Source: Impatiens glandulifera
Taxonomy: Eukaryota > Streptophyta > Magnoliopsida > Ericales > Balsaminaceae
Direction of reading: 5' to 3'
Length of the DNA: 64,000 nt
Assembly (NCBI RefSeq): GCF_907164915.1
Contig: NC_061863.1
Location: 5,262,340 to 5,326,339 of the forward strand
A model generated the notes under the pieces. That model did not search any database and was not told the origin of the DNA. It saw only the letters and a list, made by a program, of their open reading frames with translations. The stretch's first letter is position 1. Each line of letters opens with the position of its first letter. Shown piece after piece: positions 34,959 through 45,000 of the stretch. A program made the position numbers and the translations under genes.

Positions 34959-35230
34959 CTTCTAATAGCGGAAGTCTCCGGCGGCGGTCTTCAAACTTCG
35001 GCGGAAAGCGGCGGTCTTCGAACAGCAGCAGCGGCGATCTTCGAACAGCGGCAGCCGCGGTCTTCAATCGGTCTTCAAGCCGCGAGATCCTCGTCGTCTT
35101 CGGCTGGATAGTGGGCGGCGCGGAAGGACGGTCTTCAATCGGCGCGGAATAGGACGGCGCGGGAGGGACGGCGCGGAGGAAGAATCGGCCGGAGAGATGA
35201 GAGCGGGGAGAGAGAAGAGGAAACGGGGAA
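34959..35230 (-). promoter_or_regulatory. GC-rich leader of the CACTA transposase gene
   Basis: A GC-rich island stands out from the AT-rich element. On the minus strand it ends in CTATTAGAAG/GTTAGT (donor at 34958). A short second exon, 34324-34262, is bounded by GAATTTCAG and CAAG/GTTAGT, and the coding exon follows from acceptor TTTATTAG at 33822. So the leader seems to span two noncoding exons. Introns between are made of AATCTAACAT-like simple repeats. No clear TATA box was identified. Confidence 0.5.
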
Positions 35231-35264
35231 GAAAAGAAGGGTTTTTTTTTAATTTAAAACGTGA

Positions 35265-36660
35265 TTACCGAGAGTTATACCAAATCCTCTCGGTTTTAAT
35301 TCAATTACATTCCGAGAGTTAATTGAAAACTCTCGTTTTTATTCAATTTGAATTCCGAGAGTTTATACTAAACCTCTCGGTTTTATCTTTTGTTTTTACA
35401 ATTAATTAAATATAAATGCCCAAAACCGAGAGTTGTATATTAAACTCTCGGTTTTTATTTTTTATATTTTTTACAATTAAATTTAAATGTCCAAAACCGA
35501 GAGTTGTATATTAAACTCTCGGTTTTTTTATATTTTGTACAATAAAATTTAATTGCCCAAAACCGAGAGTTGTATATTAAACTCTCGGTTTTTATTTTTT
35601 TATATTTTTTACAATTAAATATAATTGCCCAAAACCGAGAGTTGTATATTAAACTCTCGGTTTTTATATTTTTATAATTTATAAAAACCGAGAGGCTTTG
35701 GTAAATCTGTCGTTTTTTATGCATATTTCCGAAAGTTATATATTTAACTTTCGGTTTTACAACATCACAAATTATTAAATTATTTGGTTTCTCACTTTCT
35801 AATAACGTTGAACAACATTAATTTAACCCATTTGATATCCTTAAAACATTTCCCAATTCATATGATCAAACATTACACAAATACATAGGATAATCAAACA
35901 TAAACATTCATATACACTTCTATATATAATCAAACACATTCATAAACATTTTAACATTAAAGACAATCTAAATTTTTAAAATAAAAACACACACTTGATT
36001 ATATTACTTAGGAGTCTAGATTGAAAGGTAGAAAACCAAAGAATTTAACAATTTTTCAAGTGCTAATTCCGAAAGTTATATAATTAACTTTCGGAAATAT
36101 CCATCAAAACCGAAGGGTTTATATAAAACCCTCGTTCTTGAGAAATGTAAAATCCGAAAGTTTATAGAAAACTTTCGGTTTTGATGGTTATTTCCGAAAG
36201 TTAATTATATAACTTTCGGAATTAGCACTTGACAAATTGTTAAATTCTTTGGTTTTTCACCTTCTAATGACCTATAACAATATTAATTTACCACATTTGA
36301 TGTCTTTAAAATATTGCACAATCCATATGATCAAACATTACCTACATTCATAAGATAATCAAACATGAACATTCATATAAACTTCTCTATAATAATCAAA
36401 CACAATCATAAATATTTGAACATGAAACACAATATTAATTTTTAAAATAGAACACGAAAATGATTATATTAGTTAGAAGTTAAGATTAGTGGGTTAAAAA
36501 CAAAATAATTGAACAAACTAGGTAGTGTTAAAACCGAAAGTCATAAAATTAACTTTCGGTTTTGATGTGTATTTGCGAAGGTTTTAAATATATCTCTCGG
36601 TCTTGACCTTATTTTTGGGAATTGTTAAAACCGAAGGTTTATTTGAAAACCTTCGGTTTT
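35265..36660. repeat. Internal hairpin repeats
   Basis: About ten inverted pairs, mostly CCGAGAGTTGTATATTAAA with CTCTCGG to 35690, then CCGAAAGTTATATAATTAAC-type pairs (about 35728, 36069, 36186, 36533). Two spacers (35765-36050, 36235-36530) are diverged copies of each other. Confidence 0.85.
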
Positions 36661-37915
36661 TACCCTTCCCCATACTTAGAAAAAAATCTGAAATTTTTAA
36701 TGTAAGGTCAAAACCGAAGGTTTATTTGAAAACCTTCGGTTTTTACCCTACCCCATATTTAGAAAAAAATCTGAAATTTTGAATGTAAGGTCAAAACCGA
36801 AGGTTTATTTGAAAACCTTCGGTTTTTACCCTTCCCCATACTTAGAAAAAAATCTGAAATTTTTAATGTAAGGTCAAAACCGAAGGTTTATTTGAAAACC
36901 TTCGGTTTTTACCCTACCCCATTCTTAGAAAAAAATCTGAAATTTTTAATGTAAGGTCAAAACCGAAGGTTTATTTGAAAACCTTCGGTTTTTACCCTAC
37001 CCCATACTTAGAAAAAAATCTGATTTTTTTAATGTAAGGTCAAAACCGAAGGTTTATTTGAAAACCTTCGGTTTTTACCCTACCCATACTTAGAAAAAAT
37101 TCTGATTTTTTTAATGTAAGGTCATAACCGAAGGTTTATTTGAAAACCTTCGGTTTTTACCCTTCCCCATACTTAGAAAAAAATCTGATTTTTTTAATGT
37201 AAGGTCAAAACCGAAGGTTTATTTGAAAACCTTCGGTTTTTACCCTTCCCCATACTTAGAAAAAAATCTGAAATTTTTAATGTAAGGTCAAAACCGAAGG
37301 TTTATTTGAAAACCTTCGGTTTTTACCCTACCCCATACTTAGAAAAAAATCTGATTTTTTTAATGTAAGGTCAAAACCGAAGGTTTATTTGAAAACCTTC
37401 GGTTTTTACCCTACCCCATACTTAGAAAAAATTCTGATTTTTTTAATGTAAGGTCATAACCGAAGGTTTATTTGAAAACCTTCGGTTTTTACCCTTCCCC
37501 ATACTTAGAAAAAAATCTGATTTTTTTAATGTAAGGTCAAAACCGAAGGTTTATTTGAAAACCTTCGGTTTTTACCCTTCCCCATACTTAGAAAAAAATC
37601 TGAAATTTTTAATGTAAGGTCAAAACCGAAGGTTTATTTGAAAACCTTCGGTTTTTACCCTACCCCATACTTAGAAAAAAATCTGATTTTTTTAATGTAA
37701 GGTCAAAACCGAAGGTTTATTTGAAAACCTTCGGTTTTTACCCTACCCCATACTTAGAAAAAATTCTGATTTTTTTAATGTAAGGTCATAACCGAAAGTT
37801 TATTTGAAAACCTTCGGTTTTTACCCTTCCCCATACTTAGAAAAAATTCTGAAATTTTTAATGTAAGGTCAAAACCGAAGGTTTATTTGAAAACCTTCGG
37901 TTTTTACCCCAATTT
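36619..37915. repeat. 83-bp tandem array of hairpins with 332-bp higher-order period
   Basis: Sixteen hairpins in about 1.3 kb, 15 joined by a GTAAGGTCA spacer at 83-bp (twice 82) spacing from 36706 to 37867. Each has AAAACCGAAGGTTT, loop ATTTGA, and AAACCTTCGGTTTT, so 14-bp arms. Variants repeat every fourth unit: GGTCATAACC occurs at 37120, 37452 and 37784, exactly 332 bp apart. Spacers read TACCC(T/A)(T/A)CCCCATACTT. Recent amplification of four-unit blocks is implied. Confidence 0.93.
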
Positions 37916-38127
37916 AAAAAAAAAAATTGGTCAAAACCGAAGGTTTTCAAATAAACCCTCGGTTTTGGCGATGCGGTTTTTTTTTAAAAAAATTGTGAAA
38001 AGTCAACAAAACATAATTAGTTAATAAAACATATTAAACCAAACCAAACAAACATAATAACAATAATTCATAAATATTAAAACATAACTGTCATAAACCC
38101 ATAATAAATCCATAATAAATATACAAA

Positions 38128-38424
38128 TTAATTATTAGATGGGGTGGAAGGAGGGGGTGGTTGATTCAGTCGACTCCTCAACAAGACAAGTTCCTGTTCG
38201 AGATTCTCTAATCTCTGAGACATTTCGGCCCGGTCCGCTTTGATTTCACTAAGCAAACGATCTCTTTCGGCATCCCTTAGTCGGATTTGTTCCATTTCCA
38301 GCGTCATCTTTCTGACCTCTTCCTCACGTGCCGCAATTTCTGATTGTGTTATCAGATTCTGGTAACACGGATGCAGTTTCTCCGGTGTACGCCGAAGTCT
38401 CTTCCATGTCGAATCTTCACCCAT
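38128..38424 (-). CDS. 98-residue coiled-coil protein, TNPA-tail-like
   Basis: Spliced minus-strand unit: a GC-rich noncoding exon from about 38690 to 38592 (ends CTCTCTTCAG/GTAATT), then an exon from 38427 (acceptor GCATTTAG) with ATG three bases in. The protein starts MGEDSTWKRLRRTPEKLHPC. Residues about 30-85 form a heptad-rich coiled coil (EEEVRKMTLEMEQIRL, RAEMSQRLENLEQELVLL), and it ends NQPPPPSTPSNN. The tail resembles the coiled-coil-plus-proline end of the TNPA protein at 31684. It may be a truncated TNPA paralogue able to dimerise without DNA-binding; that is inference. It is transcribed from the opposite terminus. Confidence 0.6.
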   Translation of the reverse strand: MGEDSTWKRLRRTPEKLHPCYQNLITQSEIAAREEEVRKMTLEMEQIRLRDAERDRLLSEIKADRAEMSQRLENLEQELVLLRSRLNQPPPPSTPSNN

Positions 38425-38696
38425 ATCCTAAATGCATTTCAGATATATGTATATATATATATATATTCATCAAACAAAATAACGTAAACTAACATAAATC
38501 TAGATCTATAATATATATATATATATACAAACTTAAGAAAAATCTAAATCTTACAATAAACAAAACAAAAAAAACAAATCAAACAAATTACCTGAAGAGA
38601 GGAGAAGAACCCGCGGCTTGGAAGAGGCAGGCGGCGGCGGAGGCGGAAGAGAGAGAAAGGAGAGAAGCGGAATGAAAAAGAGAAGGGTTAGGGTTT

Positions 38697-38706
38697 GCAT
38701 TTATAG
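38697..38706 (-). promoter_or_regulatory. Likely TATA box of the small coiled-coil gene
   Basis: On the minus strand CTATAAATGC precedes a CT-rich leader (TCTTTTTCATTCCGCTTCTC) by about 25 bases. Confidence 0.5.
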
Positions 38707-39130
38707 AGGTTGAGGCCGAAGGTTTTCATAAAACTTTCGGTTTTGATATTAGTCAAAACCGAGGGTTTATTGTAAAACCTTCGGAAAAACCAATTTCAAA
38801 AATTTGAATTTTTTTTTATGAGCAAAACCGAAGGTTATTTGTAAAACTTTCGGAAATGAAATTTTCAAAAAAGGCAAAACCGAAGGGTCTTTGAATAACC
38901 TTCGCAATTAAAAAACCAAGGGATTTCAAAACCGAAGGTTTTTCCTAAAACCTTCGCAAATAACCCACACCCAACACTTAGAATTTTTTTGGGTTTTTTG
39001 GGAAGGTAAAAACCGAAAGTTCTTTGTAGAACTTTCGGTAATAATTAATAAACCCGAAGGTTTTACACCCCACTCGGAATCTATTTTTAATCCCGAAGGA
39101 TATGTTCCTCTCGGGAGTATTTAGGAGAGG
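38707..39130. repeat. Subterminal hairpin repeats, right side
   Basis: Eight or so inverted pairs of CCGA(A/G)(A/G)GTTT with (A/G)A(A/C)CTTTCGG or CCTTCGG, mirroring the left subterminal region. The terminal repeat follows. Confidence 0.85.
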
Positions 39131-39182
39131 TTTACAAAACCTTCGGGAAAAACCGTCGGTAAAGGTCCTTTTTTTACCAGTG

Positions 39183-39765
39183 GAAATACTTCGCGAAACG
39201 CGAAACGATAAGTGAATCTTCCCTGAAACGGACCCATATCGACGAGATTATTTGCACATTTCATCATTGACAATATGAACAACGATAGTAAAACCAATAT
39301 TAACCAATATAAACAATAAGAATAGTTTAAATCGATTTTGAAGATAAACATAAATTGATTTAGGGTTTTCAAATGAAGATAAATCGATTTAGGTTAGGGT
39401 TTTCAAATGAAGATAAATAGATTTAAGGTTAGGGTTTGAAATGAAGATAAATCGGTTTAGGGTTAGAGTTTTCTTATCTGTATTATGTGTTTCCCGCCGT
39501 CGTCGTCGCCGTAGCAGTCGTCGCCGCCGTAGCAGAGAGAACAAGAATAGAGAGAGAAAAAAGAGAAAAGAAATGAAGGAAATAAAAAAATTACAGTATT
39601 TATACTAAACCTAATCCACTTCGCGAAACGCTATGTCACTTAGCGTTTCGCGACAAGGGCAATTTCGTCCAAAAAAAATAAAAAGACCACGAGCGCAATT
39701 AAATTATCAACTCACCACCAGATCAAATAACCTCATCTTTGAGGTTATTTAATCAAATTTCCCAT
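39183..39765 (-). mobile_element. MULE terminus hosting the CACTA insertion
   Basis: Read on the minus strand from 39765 the end is GGGAAATTTGATTAAATAAC, like the MULE ends at 1735 and 60178. A palindrome follows at 39627-39660 (TCGCGAAACGCT, 9-base loop, AGCGTTTCGCGA). A CT/GCC-rich leader (39480-39560) comes next, then three ~40-bp repeats of ATGAAGATAAATCGATTTAG (39370-39470). The inward part continues at 30706. The other end of this MULE was not found; no transposase gene remains. Confidence 0.5.
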
Positions 39766-40349
<584 letters not shown>

Positions 40350-41425
40350 GGTATTTGTATTTTTAAATATAATTAGTAAATAAATTAAGAAAATAAAAAT
40401 TAGTTATAATAATAATTATAGAAGTGAGAAATTTGATAATTTAAGAAAGAAAATTAATTGAGGGAGAGAAATATAATGATTGTGGAGAGGGTTCCTCCAA
40501 AATCATATTATATATGAGTTAACATATACTTAAATATTTGCAATGAAAAAAATAAAAAATTAAGTATATTTATTTATACATTTCACTGCTAAATTAGTTC
40601 ACACTTCTCTATTTTGTAGATTAAGAAGTATTATATTGTTTAATTTTTTATATATATTGCTAACATACTTAAGTCTTTATCAAACATAGCTTAATACTCT
40701 TCACACAAATCAATTCATATGGTTTTGAAGGTTTATGAAGTATTTTATAGATATTAATATTGACATGTTAAAAATATTCTATTATTTTTAATTTAGAAAA
40801 TTATCGCAATTTTTATCGTCATTTGACAATTAAGGAATTTTTAATGAATATCAAATTAGTGAAATTAGTATTTTAAACACGAGTTTTTATCACTTAAATT
40901 ACTCTACTTAATTATTTTATTTGAAAAATAATTTTGATAGCATTCAAAGTATTATAAGCTTTAGATGACAGTTTAAGTATTGATATGATTATTGTAGTAT
41001 TCGTTTCTTAATAAAAAATGTAAAGTTATTTTTATAAGATATTGTATTATAGAATTGGCGGCCAACATTGTACAAATAAAGCCTCACAATCATTTTAAAT
41101 TTTGTTGGACATCTTGTCATTATTTATTTTCCTTGTATTTTTGTAGTATTTCTAAAGTTCAGTTTATTTTTAAATTTATTATATTTTATTTGGTTTGACT
41201 AATATAAAATTATTTACTTTTTCTGATTTTCAACACCAAACCATATTCTATATATTTATTTACTTTTTTTAATCTAGTATTAATTTCAGTAAATCCTCAC
41301 CTATTAAAAAAAACTTTTAAAAAGTTGAAACATAATTTTTTTTTTTACCTAAATTCACATTATTTATTCAAATCAATAATTACTCATTATTTTAAAATAA
41401 TATTGTAAACATAAAAAAAAATAAT

Positions 41426-41433
41426 TATAAATA
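41426..41433 (+). promoter_or_regulatory. Likely TATA box of the duplicate F-box gene
   Basis: TATAAATA followed by TGACCTCATATC, matching the copy at 18015. The sequence from here to the ATG is well conserved between blocks. Confidence 0.45.
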
Positions 41434-42689
41434 TGACCTCATATCACCACAATTTTAACTCAAACCTTTCACTTTGATTATCACTAACTTCATTGATTAT
41501 CATATATCTAGTAATTAGGTAAACATTTTTTTTATTACCAAGATTTCTGTCCTAAATATTGTTGTTTATATTCTATTTGTCATGTTTTTTCCTTCCATTT
41601 TATGTTTATGTTTTCATCTAGTCTTTGTTTATGGTTGTGGCTATGCATGCAACTCCTTTTTTTTAGAGGTCTTAGATGGAAGAACAAGTTTCTCATGTTC
41701 ATAGGCGATGGGCCGATCTGATGCCTGAAACGCTAGAGCAGATATTCTGTCGACTATCTGTTCAAGAATTGCTGATGGTGGTGCCAAGAGTGTGCAAACC
41801 ATGGGGAAAGGCGGTGAAAGGGCCTAAATGTTGGCAAGAGACAGACATCGAGGAATGGTGTGACAGATCCACGCCACAGAAGATCGATCAGATGGTTCGG
41901 ATGCTTGTTAATCGAAGTGGTGGATCTATGCGCAAGCTCTACGTTTCTAAACTTCGTGGGGATCCTATCTTCTCCTTCATCGCTGACAAGTAATTATTTT
42001 TAAAGTTGAATCCATTTTCATTGTTTATTAGATTTATTATTAGTGTCTATTAAAACTTTGTTATAATTCATACAAATCTTAATGTGTTGGACACCAACTT
42101 GATCAAATGTAATGATTTAATAAACTCCGGTCACGACACTACAACAAAATATACTTTCGGTAACCCATAATTGCCAACGCTTAATAAGCGTTGGCAAAAG
42201 TCAGAAGAAAAAAGTTTTGCCAACCTTTAAGTGTTTATGACAACCTTTATTATTTTTATTTATATTTAAAACACCTTCAAACAATAATTAGATGGTATTT
42301 TATTTTAATATTTTGTTTCTTTGTTCTCTATTTTACTTATTTTTGTTAATTTTAATTTTAATTTTATAAATAAAATTAAAATTAAATTGTATATTTCTTC
42401 TTATCTCAAAGTTCACATTTATTTATATTTTGAATTAATTAAATATAATTTTATTATTAATATTAAATTAATTAAATAAAATTAATATTAGATGAAATAT
42501 AATAAATAATTTCTTTAAATAAATAATATAATAAATTAACTATTAAATAATCAAGTTCAAAATAAATGTATTTATAATTTAATAAATTAAATTAAAAAAA
42601 ATAACTTTATAATTTAATTTGAATATTTTCTATTTGAGTTCTTAAACCCGTCTTTATTTATTAATAATTAATGAAGTTAGGTTAAATGG

Positions 42690-43430
42690 AATTGGGAAGT
42701 TTTCTCAATCTCTCTGGTGCTCGTTCTCCCAATCTCTCGGTGTTCGTTCTCCTCAATCTCTCGGTGGTTGTTCTCCTCAATCGCGCCATCACCAGCATTG
42801 CTCCCGTAGCTTCCTTACCTTGATTTGGTATTTTAATTTAGCTAGTGAAGATTAGAGAGAGAAGAGGTCATTTATGGAATTCAGGGGTGATGACGAAGAT
42901 GAAGAACTTTCTTCCGCTTCATGGAGAGGGGAAGAAGAGGTCACCAGCTAGCAAGTTTGGAAAATCTCATCACATGATTCCGATGATTTGCTTAGATCCC
43001 GAACTCCGTTATAGTTTCCAGCGTAACTTCTAGGTCTCTCTTTCACTCGCTCTATCTCTTTCTACATTATTAACGAATATGTTGCGGCAATATGTTGATT
43101 TAGGATATTAATTGTTGTTAGAGGGTATGAAATTGACAAAAATATGTTGTGATCCGAAACCCTCCCTTGCTGTCCCTGCCGTCCGAAACCCTTTCTGAAG
43201 CCGCTCCCCTCCCACAGCTGTCGGCTTACAGTTTCAATGAGAGCAGACCAAGTCTATATCATTCTCCTCATCTATTTCGCACCTTCTTCTATCAATCTTA
43301 TCTAGTCTTAATCAATTGTATTTGTTATGATAATGCAGGGAAAACATATGGCAAACAGAGCTGTTTTCAATCCAACATTCTCCCTAAATCTATGGTAAGG
43401 TAATGAATTTTGATTTTATTAGACTTGAAT
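42690..43430 (+). other. Uncharacterised transcript-like sequence inside the CACTA element
   Basis: Less AT-rich sequence with repeated TCTCTCGGTG(T/G)TCGTTCTCC phrases and short open frames (42845-43033, 43149-43403). It may belong to captured gene DNA upstream of the rhomboid exon. No domain is recognised. Confidence 0.3.
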
Positions 43431-43808
43431 ATGTGAGAAAAAGAAAGGGATAATGTAGTTTTTATATAAAATGGGATAAAGGGAGTACATGTTATACTAC
43501 AGATATTTAAATTTGATTGTTTTTACCCCTATATTTTGCAAGCGCAAAAACAATGATTATATTTTCAAGTTGTATTTTGTTTGGTCTATCACTTTCAGTA
43601 GTGTTATCTTGTCCCTCCATTGTGATGATTTCATATCAAAAACATGAAGTCAAGTTTCTCAAATGAGTTTTGGAGTCTTTTATTCTGTTTAGTAATGAGA
43701 TTCTGAAATTGATTTACAATCTTTTATTTTCTTGTGAAGCTAGTTAACTAGTTAGTTTTCTTGTAAAAATATGTTGATTTCTCTCTAATGGGGTTAATTT
43801 ACGGTTAG

Positions 43809-44098
43809 GATTGGGCTGGCTTATGTTCTCTGCAGCGGTAGTTTAGTTGCTGCCTTGTTTCTAAATGACAAACCTTATGTTGCATCTTCTGCTGCACTAT
43901 TTGGATTGATTAGCACTATGCTTTCAGCTCTTGTCCAAAACTGGACAACTTACAACAATAAGTTGACAGCTATTGCAGTTTTAGTATCTGTTTCGATAAT
44001 CAATATTGTAATGGGTCTTGCTGCTGTTTTCTTTTGGGATTTGTGCTGCTGTTTAAACATCAACTTGGAAAATGACTCAAGGAAAATGTGCTTTCTTT
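43809..44098 (+). pseudogene. Captured rhomboid-like protease gene fragment
   Basis: After a splice-acceptor-like TTTACGGTTAG the frame reads RIGLAYVLCSGSLVAALF, YVASSAALFGLISTMLSALV and NWTTYNNKLTAIAVLV. This resembles the RBL segment with GASGALFGLLGAMLSEL and NWTIYxNK. The catalytic serine position is kept but the surrounding GxSG reads ASSA. The later His region (HVDNFAHIGG in the family) is missing and the frame stops at 44100. No other rhomboid exon was recognised. Inference: a host gene fragment transduplicated by the CACTA element; not an active protease. Confidence 0.6.
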
Positions 44099-44100
44099 GA

Positions 44101-45000
44101 GTATGAAGTAAAATGTTCTGCCAAGTTCACATTCGTGGAATTGTGAGTCTTGGATCCTTTGTTTACTTTTTCTTTTGTTTTTCTTATCTGATTTAGGTTT
44201 GTTTGTTGTGTGTAGAATGATGGGGACTGCTCTGTGGCTGTTTGTTGTGGTGTTAATATAAGGGAGTATTGTTAGTGGTGTAAATATTTGGATTATGTTC
44301 CTTCCAAATGGTGGAGCTGTAATGGAGATCAAATGAAGTGTGAGGTATTAATATAGTGATTTGGGATTAATAATTAATTAATGATTGAAAATGTTTGTTC
44401 TAAAAATGCAGATGGGTGTGAGTACATGGCAATTGACACTGACTTGCATGAGTAGTAGTGATAGGTATATGAACTTTCCATTCACCAATATACCACAAGC
44501 TAGTCCAGGATTTGTGTGATATGATATGCTCCTCTCCTTTTTTAGGATTCTTCCTTTTCTTTCTTTGTATAAGAATTTGTGACAAATGACATACAGCAGT
44601 TTTATATAGTTAATGACATGCTCTTGGAAAATTGATTAAAGAGGCTGAACATCTGGACTGATTTGTTTGTAGTAGAGAAACTGTCACTGATTTTGTTATG
44701 TTTTCAGTAAAATACGGTTGTGGGCTGAAGACAATACTCAAAATGGGTGGAGCACTGAGAAATAGAAGACTTCAAGCTAAAAGGCACTGGGAAATAAAAG
44801 ATTGTCCAAGCTGTTATGCCGTAAATGATGGATAGTCGTTTAAGGATTCTGTGTGAAAGTGTAAGAGAAAATAGTAAAGTTCTATCTCATGGGAACTAAC
44901 TATTTGAAAATTAATGCATTTTATTTGCATAAATATATCATGAAGTTTACTAATAAATATATTTTTTTTAATTTAATTATTTAAGCTTTTTTATTATCTA
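44101..45000. other. CACTA interior without a recognised gene
   Basis: Moderately AT-rich sequence with no clear domain; a short open stretch at 44215-44262 follows an acceptor-like TGTGTAG. It may be further captured DNA. Confidence 0.35.

Larger units (their letters stand above)
30707..39182 (-). mobile_element. CACTA (CMC/En-Spm) transposon, 8476 bp, catalytic core deleted
   Basis: The left end CACTGGTGAAAAAAGGGTC is mirrored at the right by CCTTTTTTTACCAGTG, giving terminal inverted repeats CACTGGT(G/A)AAAAAAGG. A perfect 3-bp target duplication GAA flanks it (30704-30706, 39183-39185). Inside, from the left: a hairpin-repeat region, a minus-strand transposase-related gene (31684-33821, leader to about 35230), more hairpins, an 83-bp hairpin tandem array, and a second minus-strand unit (38128 to about 38700). 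Subterminal copies of CCGA(A/G)(A/G)GTT in both orientations resemble TNPA-binding subterminal repeats (inference). The DDE transposase core is missing, so it should depend on an autonomous relative. Confidence 0.9.

Noticed and set aside
35455..35724. 89-codon ORF with repeated ESLIYNSRFWA
   Set aside because: By-product of the CCGAGAGTT hairpin repeats.
36619..37915. CRISPR-like regular array
   Set aside because: Units are hairpins with near-identical spacers inside a plant CACTA transposon; this is a tandem satellite, not a CRISPR.
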